The position numbers and the translations under genes were made by a program. From the NCBI RefSeq assembly GCF_028023875.1, contig NZ_JAQIPB010000008.1, forward strand, positions 1-64,000: 64,000 bases of DNA. Reading direction: 5' to 3'. Position 1 is the first letter of the stretch; every line of letters starts with the position of its first letter. Of this stretch, positions 28,181 to 37,089 are shown piece by piece. A model generated the notes under the pieces. The model was not told the origin of the DNA, made no database searches, and saw nothing but the letters and a program-made list of their open reading frames with translations. Source of the DNA: Xenophilus arseniciresistens (GTDB taxonomy: Bacteria; Pseudomonadota; Gammaproteobacteria; Burkholderiales; Burkholderiaceae_C).

Positions 28181-29191
28181 ATGAGCCTGGCTGCCGACCG
28201 CCCCGAGTTCTCTCCGCCGCCCCAGCGGGGCACGCTGCGCGCCGTGGGCATTGCCCTGCTCGCGCATGCGCTGCTCATCGGCGCCCTGACCTGGGGCGTG
28301 CGCTGGAAGCGCGAAAGCGGCGACGACGACGCCATCGAGGCCGAGCTGTGGACCGCCACCGTGCAGCGCGCCGCGCAGTCCACGGCCGTGGCGCCGCCGC
28401 CGCCTCCGCCCCCCGCGCCGCCGGCTCCCGCGCCCGAACCCCCTCCCCCGCCGCCGCCACCCGCGGTGCGCCCGCCGCCGCCGGCTCCGCCCGCGCCCGA
28501 TCCGGACATCGCGCTGGAGCGTGAACGCCGTCTGCGCGAGCAGCAGGCCCAACGCGAGCGCGAACAGCAACAGGAGCGCCAGCGCCAGCAGGCCGAGGAA
28601 CGCCGCCGCGAAGAACAGCAGCAGCAGCGCGAGAAGGAACGCCAGGCCGAAGCCCGCAAGCGCGAGCAGGAAGAAAAGCGGCGCGAGGAAGAACAGCGCA
28701 AGCAGGCCGAAGAGAAGAAGCGCGAGGCCGCTGAAAAACAGGCTGCGCAGAAGGCTGCGGCCGAGAAGCTGGCCGCCCAGAAGGCCGCCGCCGAAAAGGC
28801 AGCGGCCGCAGCCGAGAAGGCCCGCCAGGACCAGCTGGCCCGCCTGCGCGGCATGGCCGGCGGCACGGCTGAGCAGAACTCCGGCCCGCGCTCCGGCCAG
28901 GGTCAGGGCCAGGGCGGCCCCTCGTCGAGCTACGGCGCGCGCATTGCCGCGGCCGTGCGGCCGAACATCACCTTCGATCCGTCGACGGTGGCCGGCAACC
29001 CCACGGCCGAGTTCCTCGTCAATCTGGCGCCGGACGGCACCATCGTGGGCGTCAAGCTCAACAAGTCCAGCGGCAACCCGAGCTGGGACCGCGCCGCCGA
29101 AGGCGGCCTGCGCAAGACCGACAAGCTGCCGCGCGACATCGACGGGCGCATCATCACGCCGCTGATCGTGGAGCTGCGGCCCAAGCCTTGA
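28181..29191 (+). CDS. tolA: Tol-Pal system protein TolA
   Basis: A 336-residue TolA with the expected three-part build. A transmembrane anchor (about residues 20-42) is followed by a proline-rich stretch (about 68-110), then a long charged Gln/Glu/Arg/Lys/Ala coiled coil (about 110-225), and a C-terminal TonB-like domain ending PLIVELRPKP. It spans the periplasm to reach Pal/TolB and the outer membrane. No tolB or pal gene follows. The next gene is dnaE on the other strand, so these partners must be encoded elsewhere. ATG 28181 is chosen over TTG 28172. Confidence 0.92.
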   Translation: MSLAADRPEFSPPPQRGTLRAVGIALLAHALLIGALTWGVRWKRESGDDDAIEAELWTATVQRAAQSTAVAPPPPPPPAPPAPAPEPPPPPPPPAVRPPPPAPPAPDPDIALERERRLREQQAQREREQQQERQRQQAEERRREEQQQQREKERQAEARKREQEEKRREEEQRKQAEEKKREAAEKQAAQKAAAEKLAAQKAAAEKAAAAAEKARQDQLARLRGMAGGTAEQNSGPRSGQGQGQGGPSSSYGARIAAAVRPNITFDPSTVAGNPTAEFLVNLAPDGTIVGVKLNKSSGNPSWDRAAEGGLRKTDKLPRDIDGRIITPLIVELRPKP

Positions 29192-29213
29192 GGCCGGGGC
29201 CGGGGCCGGGGCC
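29192..29213. repeat. GC-only hexamer tandem repeat after tolA
   Basis: GGCCGG is repeated 3.7 times directly after the tolA stop, followed by small nested inverted repeats (for example CCTGCAGG). It lies between convergent tolA and dnaE. It may contribute to transcription termination, but there is no T-tract. Confidence 0.5.
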
Positions 29214-29269
29214 TGCAGGCCGCCGGCCCTGCTCGCGCAGGCGGCGGCGTCAGTGGCGCGGCGCCGTCT

Positions 29270-32200
29270 TCACTCGTAGACCACGGTGGCGTTGCCGGCC
29301 TCGGCCTGCGCCGTCCAGCTGGCCAGCGCCGCATCGGTGGGGAAGAAGCGCGCGGCCTCGCCCAGTTGCAGCTCGACCTGCGCGCCCGCGCGCTGCAAGG
29401 CCAGCCGCACGGGCAAGCCCTGGCTGAGCAGGCCATGCTCGGTCTGCTCCTCGCGCGGCTTGAACTCGCGCACCAGGCGCGCGATGTCGGGCAGCTTGCC
29501 GTTGACGGCCACGCGCAGGTACTTGCCGAAGCGGCAGCGCGCATCGGCCAGGGCCGACACCTGCTGCGCCACGAAGCGCGGCTCGAAGCCGCCGCGGCCC
29601 GGCTGCAGGCGGCCGCTGATGATCACGAGTTCGTCCTCGCGCAGGGCATCGCGCGCGGCGGTGTAGACGGCCTCGTCGGCCACCACCTCGATGGTGGCGC
29701 TCTTGTCGTCGAGCACGAACAGCGCCAGCCGGCCGCGCTGGCCGTTGATCATGCGCAGGCCGCTGACGATGCCGGCGATGGTCTGCTGCTCGCGGCTGTC
29801 GATCAGCTCGTCGATCTGGCGCTTGGCGAACAGCCGCACCTCGCGCGCCACCTCGTCGAACAGGTGGCCCGAGAGGTAGAAGCCGATGGCGGTCTTCTCG
29901 TGCGTCAGGCGCTCCTTGACGCCCCAGGGCATGACTTCCACCAGCGCCGGCTCCTCGGCGCTGGAGCCGTGCGCATCGTCGCCGAACATGTCGAACAGCC
30001 CGCCCTGGTTGGCATTGGCCTCCTGCGCGGCGGCGTAGTCGAAGGCCCGGTCCAGCGAAGCCACCAGCGCGGCGCGGTCGGGGTTGAGGCTGTCGAAGGC
30101 GCCGGCCTTGATCAGCGCCTCCACCGTCCGCTTGTTGATGCGCTGGCGGTCCACGCGGGCGCAGAAATCGAACAGGCTCTTGAAGGGCCCGCCCTCCTCG
30201 CGTGCGCGCACGATGGCCTCGATGGCCAACTGCCCCGTGCCCTTGACGGCGCCCAGGCCGTAGCGGATCACGGTGTCGCTCACGGGCTGGAAGCGGTGAT
30301 GGCCGCGGTTGACGTCCGGCATCTCGAAGCTCATGCCGAAGTTCTTGGTCGCGTCCTCGTACAGCACCTTGAGCTTGTCGGTGTTGTCCATTTCCACCGT
30401 CATGTTGGCGCAGTAGAACTCGGCCGTGTAGTGGACCTTGAGCCAGCCCGTGTGGTAGGCCAGCAGCGAATACGCGGCGGCGTGCGACTTGTTGAAGCCG
30501 TAGCCCGCGAACTTCTCCATCAAGTCGAAGATCTCGTCGGCCTTGGCTTCGGGAATGCCATGCGTGGCCAGCGCACCGGCGCGGAACTTCACGCGGTGCT
30601 CGGCCATCTCCTCGGCCTTCTTCTTGCCCATCGCGCGGCGCAGCAGGTCGGCGCCGCCCAGCGAGTAGCCGCCCAGGATCTGCGCGGTCTGCATCACCTG
30701 CTCCTGGTAGACCATGATCCCGTAGGTCTCGGAGAGCATCTCGGCCACGGCCGGGTGCGGGTACTCCACCTCCTCGCGGCCGTGCTTGCGCGCCACGAAG
30801 CTGGGGATCAGGTCCATCGGGCCCGGCCGGTACAGCGCGTTCAGCGCGATCAGGTCTTCCAGCCGCGTGGGCTTGGCGTCGCGCAGCATGCCCTGCATGC
30901 CGCGCGATTCAAACTGGAACACGGCTTCGGTCTTGCCCTCGGCAAAGAGCCTGTAGGTGGGCTTGTCGTCCAGCGCGATGTTCTCGAAGGCGAAGTTCTC
31001 CTGGCCCTTGTGGCGCTGCATGATGAACTCGCGCGCGATCTCCAGGATCGTGAGGGTGGCCAGGCCCAGGAAGTCGAACTTCACGAGGCCGATGGCCTCC
31101 ACGTCGTCCTTGTCGTACTGGCTCACGGCCGATTCGCTGCCCGGCTGCTGGTACAGCGGGCAGAAGTCCGTCAGCTTGCCCGGCGCGATCAGCACGCCGC
31201 CGGCATGCATGCCGATGTTGCGCGTCATGCCTTCGAGCTTCTGCGCCATCTCGACCAGGGACTTGACTTCTTCCTCCTGCTCGATGCGCTGGGCCAGCAG
31301 CGGCTCGGCCGCGATGGCGTACTTCTCCTTGTCGTCGTCCGACAGGTCGGCCGGCGGGTACTGCAAGGTCACGGGCTTGCCCGGCTTGTTCGGGATCAGC
31401 TTGCTGATGCCGTCGCAAAAGCCGTAGCTCATGTCCATCACGCGGCCCACGTCGCGGATGGCCGCGCGCGCGGCCATGGTGCCGAAGGTGGCGATCTGGC
31501 TCACGGCGTTGCGGCCGTACTTGTCCTTCACATAGTCGATGACGCGGTCGCGGTTGCCCTGGCAGAAGTCGATGTCGAAGTCGGGCATCGACACGCGCTC
31601 GGGGTTCAGGAAGCGCTCGAACAGCAGGTTGTATTCCAGCGGATCCAGGTCGGTGATCTTCAGCGCATAGGCCACCAGCGAGCCCGCGCCCGAGCCCCGG
31701 CCCGGGCCCACGGGGCAGCCGTTGGCCTTGGCCCAGCGGATGAAGTCCCCCACGATCAGGAAGTAGCCAGGGAAGCCCATCTTGAGGATGGTGCCGATCT
31801 CGAACTCGAGCCGTTCCACGTAGCGCGGGCGCTGCGCATCCCGCTTGGCCGGGTCGGGGAACAGGTGCGCCAGCCGCTCCTCCAGCCCTTCGAAGGAGAG
31901 CACGCGGAAGTACTTGTCGATGGGCATGGGCACGCCGTCTTCCAGCGGCGTCGGGAAGTTGGGCAACTGGGGCTTGCCCAGCACCAGCGACAGGTTGCAG
32001 CGCCGCGCGATCTCCACCGTGTTTTCCAGCGCACTGGGCACGTCGGCAAAGAGCGTGGCCATCTGCTCGGCGCTCTTGAAATACTGCTCGCGCGTGAAGC
32101 GGCGCACGCGGCGCTGGTTGCCCAGGATCTCGCCTTCGGAGATGCACACGCGCGCCTCGTGCGCGTCGAACTCCTCGGCTTCCAGGAACTGGATGGGCTG

Positions 32201-32791
32201 CGTGGCCACCACGGGCAGCTTCAGCCGCGCGGCCAGCTGCACGGCGGCGCGTACGTGGGCCTCGTCATCGGGGCGGCCCGCGCGCTGCAGCTCGATGTAG
32301 AAGCGATGGGTGAAGATGCCGGCCAGGCGCAGCGCCACCTCGCGCGCTCGCTCGGCGTTCTCGGCGACCAGCGGCGGGCCCAGCGGCCCGGCCTGTGCGC
32401 CCGACAGCGCGATCAGACCGCCGTTGAGTTCCTCCAGCCATTCCCAGCGCGCCTGCGGCTGGGTCTGGCCGCGCGGCACGTTCTGCGTCCACCCCCGCGC
32501 GAGCAGCTCGGACAGGTTGAGGTAGCCCTCGATGCTCTGCACCAGCAGGATGATGCGGCTGGGCGGCGCGTCGGCGTCCATGCCCTCGAGCAGCAGTTCG
32601 CAACCCAGCACGGGCTTGACGCCCTTGCCGCGCGCCTGCTTGTAGAACTTGATGGCGCCGAAGAGGTTGTTGAGATCGGTGACGGCCAGCGCAGGCTGGC
32701 CATCCTTGGCCGCGGCCTTGACGACTTCGTCGATGCGGGTGGTGCCGTCGACGACGGAAAACTCGGTGTGCAGGCGCAGGTGGACAAACAT
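29270..32791 (-). CDS. dnaE: DNA polymerase III alpha subunit
   Basis: A 1173-residue replicative polymerase DnaE. The N-terminal PHP domain (about 1-270) starts FVHLRLHTEFSVVDGTTRID. Palm-domain catalytic aspartates are in SMPDFDIDFCQGNRD (about residue 400), and the finger and beta-binding parts follow (GYGFNKSHAAAYSLLAYHTG; helix-hairpin-helix around INKRTVEALIKAGAFDSLN). An OB-fold lies near residue 1000. Length and motifs are normal for the enzyme that replicates the chromosome. It is convergent with tolA and divergent from the amidase gene. Confidence 0.97.
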   Translation of the reverse strand: MFVHLRLHTEFSVVDGTTRIDEVVKAAAKDGQPALAVTDLNNLFGAIKFYKQARGKGVKPVLGCELLLEGMDADAPPSRIILLVQSIEGYLNLSELLARGWTQNVPRGQTQPQARWEWLEELNGGLIALSGAQAGPLGPPLVAENAERAREVALRLAGIFTHRFYIELQRAGRPDDEAHVRAAVQLAARLKLPVVATQPIQFLEAEEFDAHEARVCISEGEILGNQRRVRRFTREQYFKSAEQMATLFADVPSALENTVEIARRCNLSLVLGKPQLPNFPTPLEDGVPMPIDKYFRVLSFEGLEERLAHLFPDPAKRDAQRPRYVERLEFEIGTILKMGFPGYFLIVGDFIRWAKANGCPVGPGRGSGAGSLVAYALKITDLDPLEYNLLFERFLNPERVSMPDFDIDFCQGNRDRVIDYVKDKYGRNAVSQIATFGTMAARAAIRDVGRVMDMSYGFCDGISKLIPNKPGKPVTLQYPPADLSDDDKEKYAIAAEPLLAQRIEQEEEVKSLVEMAQKLEGMTRNIGMHAGGVLIAPGKLTDFCPLYQQPGSESAVSQYDKDDVEAIGLVKFDFLGLATLTILEIAREFIMQRHKGQENFAFENIALDDKPTYRLFAEGKTEAVFQFESRGMQGMLRDAKPTRLEDLIALNALYRPGPMDLIPSFVARKHGREEVEYPHPAVAEMLSETYGIMVYQEQVMQTAQILGGYSLGGADLLRRAMGKKKAEEMAEHRVKFRAGALATHGIPEAKADEIFDLMEKFAGYGFNKSHAAAYSLLAYHTGWLKVHYTAEFYCANMTVEMDNTDKLKVLYEDATKNFGMSFEMPDVNRGHHRFQPVSDTVIRYGLGAVKGTGQLAIEAIVRAREEGGPFKSLFDFCARVDRQRINKRTVEALIKAGAFDSLNPDRAALVASLDRAFDYAAAQEANANQGGLFDMFGDDAHGSSAEEPALVEVMPWGVKERLTHEKTAIGFYLSGHLFDEVAREVRLFAKRQIDELIDSREQQTIAGIVSGLRMINGQRGRLALFVLDDKSATIEVVADEAVYTAARDALREDELVIISGRLQPGRGGFEPRFVAQQVSALADARCRFGKYLRVAVNGKLPDIARLVREFKPREEQTEHGLLSQGLPVRLALQRAGAQVELQLGEAARFFPTDAALASWTAQAEAGNATVVYE

Positions 32792-32880
32792 CCGGGGGAT
32801 TGTAGAAAGCCGCGTGGTCGAGGCTGGCCGACGCGCGCAACCTCACGCAGAATGAGCCGCACAAGTCAGGGAGAAAAGAA

Positions 32881-33528
32881 ATGGCCGATATCGACGCCAG
32901 TGGCATGGTTGCGCACCCAAACGTGCTGCCCATGCGCTTCACCTACATCGAGCGAGGCGCGCTCGCGAAGATTGAGGGGATCATCGTTCACCAGACGGAT
33001 TCCTTCGATGAGAAAAGCGTGTTTGCCAGTTACCGGGGCCCGAATGCTGCCGGCGCTCACTTCCTCATTGGCAAGAACGGAACGATCTGGCAGACCGCTT
33101 CGCTGCATCAGCGCACCCACCATGTGGGCAAACTCAAACCGAGATGCCTGGCACAGATGTCTTGCGCACCCGCGGAACTCAAGACTCTTCGAAAGGCTTC
33201 AGCCGAAGTCAGCAACCGAATTGAAATGACGAAATCCGTGCCCCAGCGCTATCCATCGAATAGCGACAGCGTCGGCATTGAAATTGTGGGCAAGGCCAGC
33301 CTGCCGCCCAACAAGCCCATACCGCCCGGGCTTTCAGGCGACGAGCGCCTTCGCTTTCAGGGCAACCATGCGGTCTATGAAGCAGTCACCCCAGCCCAGC
33401 AAGTGTCACTTCAATGGCTGATCGACTTCCTGCGGCAAAACCTGCATGTCCCGGCGACTGAAGTTCATAGGCACCCCGACGTGAGCCGCAAAAACCCCAC
33501 TGAAGCGAGCTCTGCTCAATGGAAATGA
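32881..33528 (+). CDS. PGRP/Amidase_2-type N-acetylmuramoyl-L-alanine amidase, candidate toxin
   Basis: A 215-residue zinc amidase of the AmpD/PGRP fold. The first zinc histidine is in GIIVHQTDSF (about residue 37). The GAHFLIGKNGTIWQTA and THHVGKL segments and SVGIEIVG are typical. The last ligands would be in TEVHRHPDVSRKNPTEA, with glutamate where AmpD has aspartate. There is no signal peptide or membrane segment. G+C is visibly lower than in the flanks (some 60-nt stretches below 50 percent). It overlaps a small exported protein gene, the layout of a secreted peptidoglycan amidase effector and its immunity protein. A housekeeping amidase is the alternative. Confidence 0.75.
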   Translation: MADIDASGMVAHPNVLPMRFTYIERGALAKIEGIIVHQTDSFDEKSVFASYRGPNAAGAHFLIGKNGTIWQTASLHQRTHHVGKLKPRCLAQMSCAPAELKTLRKASAEVSNRIEMTKSVPQRYPSNSDSVGIEIVGKASLPPNKPIPPGLSGDERLRFQGNHAVYEAVTPAQQVSLQWLIDFLRQNLHVPATEVHRHPDVSRKNPTEASSAQWK

Positions 33529-33974
33529 AACATCACGCCGCCTTGCTCTTGTCACTGCTGGCCCTTAGCTCGCAAGCGCTTGCCGCTGGCGAAGAGGACG
33601 ATGACGCCTACTATTTGCGGCGGCTGACACCACCGCCCATTACCAGCATCAAGGTAACCCACCCGATACGCCGGGACGAGACAGCCCTGTATGACGAAAC
33701 GTGCGAAGACTTCAAGATCACCGCACGCGATGCACGGCGCTTTTTCAGACATGCCCAAGCAGTAAGCCGACGGGACTACAACGTGTACTACCCGGAATCA
33801 GGGTGCTATGGAAAAGGTGCGACGACCTATACCAACGGCATGCGCACCGAGTGGCATATCGAATCTAACGGCCGTGGCATCGTCGTGCCCACCAATGGCA
33901 AGAACAAAGGCGTTGCCTACTACCTCTACTGCGGAGCGGAATGCGAGACCTTGGGCAGAACCGAGGGTAAGTGA
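33525..33974 (+). CDS. Small exported protein, candidate immunity to the amidase
   Basis: A 149-residue protein with a clear signal peptide ([20 protein letters not shown], cleavage near residue 20) and no recognised domain. The mature part contains four cysteines (CEDF, SGCYGKG, YCGAEC), probably forming disulfides in the periplasm. ATG 33525 overlaps the amidase TGA as ATGA; ATG 33519 is also in frame. Like the amidase it has low G+C. A periplasmic partner co-translated with a leaderless peptidoglycan hydrolase is what an immunity protein would look like. That function is inferred. Confidence 0.65.
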   Translation: MKHHAALLLSLLALSSQALAAGEEDDDAYYLRRLTPPPITSIKVTHPIRRDETALYDETCEDFKITARDARRFFRHAQAVSRRDYNVYYPESGCYGKGATTYTNGMRTEWHIESNGRGIVVPTNGKNKGVAYYLYCGAECETLGRTEGK

Positions 33975-34048
33975 TCGCGCCAGCGCGCGGCCCGCCCTTT
34001 GAGGCGGCGCCTCCGCCACAACCCACGGCGCTTTTTACAATCGCGCCC

Positions 34049-34837
34049 GTGAACGACGTGCTCAATATTTCCGCCTACCTTTTCGTGCCCCTGACCGATC
34101 GGGAGCAACTGCGCCCGCGCCTGTTCGAGGCCGCGCAGGCGCGCGGCCTGCAGGGCACGGTGCTGCTGGCCGAGGAAGGCATCAACCTCTTCCTGGCCGG
34201 CGCGGCCGAGGGTGTGCGCGGCTTCGTGGCCGAGCTGCGCAGCGACCCGCGTTTTGCCGCGCTGGAGCCCAAGGAAAGCTGGTCGGCCCATCAGCCCTTC
34301 AGGCGCCTGCTGGTCAAGCTCAAGCGCGAGATCATCCGCATGAACCACCCGGCCATCCGCCCGGCCGCGGGGCGTGCGCCGGCCGTGGACGCAGCCACGC
34401 TCAAGCGCTGGCTGGACCAGGGCCATGACGATGCCGGCAAGAGCGTGGTGATGCTGGATACGCGCAATGCCTTCGAGGTGGACTACGGCACCTTCGACAA
34501 CGCCATCGACTGGCGCATCGGCAAGTTCACTGAATTTCCGCAGGCCGTGCGCGAGCACCGGGCCGAACTCGAAGGCAAGACCGTGGTGAGCTTTTGCACC
34601 GGCGGCATCCGCTGCGAGAAGGCCGCCATCTACATGCACGACCTGGGGCTGACCAACGTGCTGCAGCTCGAAGGCGGCATCCTCAAGTACTTCGAGGAAG
34701 TGGGCGGCGCGCACTATCAGGGCGATTGCTTCGTCTTCGACGGGCGCGAGGCCCTGGCGCCCGACCTGAGCGCGCGCTCGGCGCATGCCAGCGCGCGGGC
34801 CACCGAAGACCCGGACCTGCTGCTCAAGCAGGGCTGA
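34049..34837 (+). CDS. trhO: tRNA uridine(34) hydroxylase TrhO (rhodanese family)
   Basis: A 262-residue YceA/TrhO protein. An N-terminal acylphosphatase-like domain ([27 protein letters not shown]) is followed by a rhodanese domain with catalytic cysteine in [15 protein letters not shown] at about residue 184. TrhO hydroxylates U34 of tRNA with oxygen, leading to 5-methoxy- or carboxymethoxy-uridine. GTG 34049 is chosen because similarity starts there; a longer in-frame ATG at 33971 would overlap the preceding gene. It converges on a pirin gene. Confidence 0.88.
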   Translation: MNDVLNISAYLFVPLTDREQLRPRLFEAAQARGLQGTVLLAEEGINLFLAGAAEGVRGFVAELRSDPRFAALEPKESWSAHQPFRRLLVKLKREIIRMNHPAIRPAAGRAPAVDAATLKRWLDQGHDDAGKSVVMLDTRNAFEVDYGTFDNAIDWRIGKFTEFPQAVREHRAELEGKTVVSFCTGGIRCEKAAIYMHDLGLTNVLQLEGGILKYFEEVGGAHYQGDCFVFDGREALAPDLSARSAHASARATEDPDLLLKQG

Positions 34838-34866
34838 AGAAGCGCCCTGCCCTGCGCCAGCGGCCC

Positions 34867-35805
34867 TCAGGTGTCTGAAGCGCCGCCGGGCGTCACGGCG
34901 CTGGTGTGGCGCTGCGTCTTGAAGGGATGATCGGGCAGCGGGATGAACTCGGTCTCGCCGGGCACATGGCCCATGCGCTGGGCCTCCCAGTCCTCGCCGG
35001 CCTGCAGGATGCGCTCGCGGCGGCTGGAGACGAAGTTCCAGCTCATGAAGCGCGGGCCATCCAGCGGCGCACCGCCCACGACCACCAGACGCCGCGCACC
35101 ATCGGCGCGGATGCGCACCGGCGCGCGCTCGCCATCGGGCAGCACGGCCATGGTGTGCTCAGCCAGCGGCGCATCGTCCACCCACAGCGGTCCATCGACC
35201 GCGTAGAGCGCCATCTCGGGCGCCAGCGCCGGCAGCTCGAAGCTCGCGCCCGCAGGCAGGCTCACGTCCAGGTACAGCGTGGGCATCAGCGTGGGCACGG
35301 GCGAGCGCAGGCCAAAGGCCTCGCCGACCAGCACGCGCACGGGCACGCCCTCTACTTGGAGCGCGGGGATGTCGGCCGCCGCGGTGTGCGAGAAGCTGGG
35401 CTCGACCTCTTCGTATTGCTGCGGCAGCGCACACCACAGCTGCAGGCCGTGGTTGACGTAGGTTTTGGTCTTGAGCGCCTCGGGCTTGCGCTCCGAATGC
35501 ACGATGCCCTTGCCGGCCGTCATCCAGTTGATGGCCCCGGGGCGGATCTCCTGCTCGGTGCCCAGGCTGTCGCGGTGCATCATCGCGCCCTCGAAGAGGT
35601 AGGTGACCGTGGCCAGGCCGATGTGCGGATGCGGGCGCACGTCATGCTGGTCGCCGGGCTTTTCGGTCGAAGGGCCGAAGTGGTCGAAGAACACGAAGGG
35701 CCCGACCGAGCGGCGCTGGGCGGCCGGCAGCACGCGGCGGACCTCGAAGCCGCCGCCCAGGTCCTTGACATGGGGCGACAGCATCATCGACGGGGTGGCA
35801 CTCAT
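34867..35805 (-). CDS. Pirin-family bicupin
   Basis: A 312-residue pirin with two cupin domains. Metal-binding histidines of the N-terminal cupin are in RPHPHIGLATVTYLFEGAMM and GIVHSERKPE. A pirin C-terminal domain lies at about 180-290. Pirins bind iron; some are quercetin dioxygenases and others are redox-responsive regulators. It is last in a minus-strand group with a quinone reductase-like flavodoxin, a DoxX protein and a second pirin. A terminator hairpin separates it from the flavodoxin gene, so it may have its own promoter. Confidence 0.88.
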   Translation of the reverse strand: MSATPSMMLSPHVKDLGGGFEVRRVLPAAQRRSVGPFVFFDHFGPSTEKPGDQHDVRPHPHIGLATVTYLFEGAMMHRDSLGTEQEIRPGAINWMTAGKGIVHSERKPEALKTKTYVNHGLQLWCALPQQYEEVEPSFSHTAAADIPALQVEGVPVRVLVGEAFGLRSPVPTLMPTLYLDVSLPAGASFELPALAPEMALYAVDGPLWVDDAPLAEHTMAVLPDGERAPVRIRADGARRLVVVGGAPLDGPRFMSWNFVSSRRERILQAGEDWEAQRMGHVPGETEFIPLPDHPFKTQRHTSAVTPGGASDT

Positions 35806-35830
35806 GGGGTTCTCTCCGTGTTCGTGAGGG

Positions 35831-35853
35831 AAAAGGGGCCCGCATGGGGCCCC
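35831..35853 (-). terminator. Intrinsic terminator after the flavodoxin-fold gene
   Basis: On the minus strand a perfect 7-base stem (GGGGCCC paired with GGGCCCC, loop of five) is followed at once by TTTT. It lies 18 nt past the stop of the flavodoxin-fold gene and 26 nt before the pirin start. Stem and U-tract both fit a Rho-independent terminator, though the T-run is short. Confidence 0.55.
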
Positions 35854-35870
35854 GCTGGATGCGCGCCTGC

Positions 35871-36422
35871 TCAGGCCAGCAGTTGCAGCGCGCCGCGCAG
35901 GCGCTCGCCGAAGGCGCGCGCGGTTTCCAGGTCGCCGGCCGGCATCTCGCCCGGGCTGGCGTCGGCCGGCGAGGTGGTCATGAGGCCGCCGAAGCCACCC
36001 ACGTAGTTCAGCGAATCGCGCGTGGACGCCTTCTTGTTGCTCGGCGTGATGCCCAGGCCCGCCCAGAGGCCGCCATGTTGCATCGCCAGCTGCCAGAAAT
36101 AGGCGATGGAGGCGAACTTGTCGCCGTTCATGGTCGCGCTGTTGGTGAAGCCCGCGAAGAGCTTGTTCTTCCAGCCTTCCACGAACCAGACCTTGGACGA
36201 GGCGTCGGCGAATTTCTTGAACTGCCAGCTCGGCGCGCCCATGTAGGTGGGCGCACCGAAGACGATCAGCCGCGCCGCGGCCAGGGCGTCCCAGCTGCCG
36301 TCGGGCAGGTTGCCGTCGGCGTCGATGGCGATCAGCGCCGCCTCGGCGCCTTCGGCCACGGACTGCGCCACGCGCTGGGTGTGGCCGTAGCCGGAGTGGT
36401 AGACGATGACGATGTCGCTCAT
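35871..36422 (-). CDS. Flavodoxin-fold NAD(P)H:quinone oxidoreductase (WrbA-like)
   Basis: A 183-residue flavodoxin-like protein. The FMN phosphate loop HSGYGHTQRVA is at about residues 9-19, and the isoalloxazine-contacting segments are FGAPTYMGAPSWQFKKF and NYVGGFGGLMTT. It probably reduces quinones by two electrons. Length is close to WrbA/NQO types. The start ATG 36422 is fixed by the conserved IVIVYHSGYGHT N-terminus; the open frame continues upstream without similarity. Neighbouring pirins and DoxX suggest a redox or electrophile defence group. Confidence 0.85.
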   Translation of the reverse strand: MSDIVIVYHSGYGHTQRVAQSVAEGAEAALIAIDADGNLPDGSWDALAAARLIVFGAPTYMGAPSWQFKKFADASSKVWFVEGWKNKLFAGFTNSATMNGDKFASIAYFWQLAMQHGGLWAGLGITPSNKKASTRDSLNYVGGFGGLMTTSPADASPGEMPAGDLETARAFGERLRGALQLLA

Positions 36423-36561
36423 GGTTTCTGACTCAGAGGATGGAAGTGAAGGTGAAATCGGGGACGTACAGGGCACCCACGGAACTGGCTTCTTGGCCAG
36501 TCCGTCGGGTGTGCGCCCTTCGCGCAGCGGAAGGGGGTGCTGAGAAGCAGCCTGAGGGTTG

Positions 36562-36984
36562 TTACTTCTTGTCGATGCTGAAGCGGCCGGCGCCGAAGGC
36601 GAAGAAGGCCAGGAAGCCACCCGCGATGGCGAGGTTCTTGAAGAAGCTGGTCTTCTGGGCCACCAGCATTTCAGGCGGCACGTTCCAGAAGGCATGGCCC
36701 AGGAAGGCGGTGGCCACCGTGAACACGGCCAGGATGATGGCCATCAGCCGCGTCTTGAAGCCCACCAGGAACAGCAGCGCCACGATCAGCTCGACCACGA
36801 CGGCCACCACCACCGCCACCTCGGGCAGCGGCACGCCGATCTTGGTGAAGTAGCCGGCCGTGCCGGCAAAGCCCATCAGCTTGCTCCAGCCTGCAGGCAC
36901 GAACAGCAAGGCCAGAAGCACGCGGCCGATCAGCGCGGCGCCGTCCTGGGTGGGGGTGGTGGAAGAAGTTTGGGTGATGGCCAT
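36562..36984 (-). CDS. DoxX-family membrane protein
   Basis: A 140-residue DoxX/YphA-type protein with four predicted transmembrane helices (for example GRVLLALLFVPAGWSKLMGF and VAVVVAVVVELIVALLFLVG). In other bacteria such proteins accompany quinone or thiosulfate redox systems; function here is not known. ATG 36984 has AGGAG 7 nt upstream and is preferred over ATG 37008. The 139-nt gap to the next gene holds only a weak 6-base hairpin (36484-36501). Confidence 0.85.
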   Translation of the reverse strand: MAITQTSSTTPTQDGAALIGRVLLALLFVPAGWSKLMGFAGTAGYFTKIGVPLPEVAVVVAVVVELIVALLFLVGFKTRLMAIILAVFTVATAFLGHAFWNVPPEMLVAQKTSFFKNLAIAGGFLAFFAFGAGRFSIDKK

Positions 36985-37038
36985 GACAGACTCCTGAAAA
37001 AAAGCCAAAAGAAAAAAGAAGAAAACACCAGCACATTC

Positions 37039-37074
37039 GCAGCGCCGCCGCCTCTTGGCGGGCGGTGGCGCTGC
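37039..37074 (-). terminator. Candidate terminator after the second pirin gene
   Basis: On the minus strand 37074-37061 pairs with 37052-37039 in a 14-base stem with one G-U pair, 16 nt past the pirin stop. A T-rich run (TTTTCTTCTTTTTTC) starts about 12 nt further on, so it is not an ideal U-tract. The stem is strong and read directly; terminator function is likely but unproven. Confidence 0.5.
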
Positions 37075-37089
37075 ATTCAGCCGGGAGGC

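Noticed and set aside
29366-33229. A 1287-codon open frame on the plus strand antisense to dnaE
   Set aside because: The product is Val/His/Gln/Arg-rich low-complexity sequence with no domain, as expected for the shadow frame of a GC-rich gene. dnaE on the other strand is unmistakable.
33654-33680. GTAACC followed by an ACGA-like element inside the putative immunity gene, resembling the sigma-F promoter
   Set aside because: After the required 16-nt spacer the sequence is ACGA, not CGAA, and it lies within a coding region facing no gene start.
36484-36501. 6-base stem-loop between the DoxX and flavodoxin-fold genes
   Set aside because: The stem is short, without a T-tract, and not clearly different from chance in this composition.
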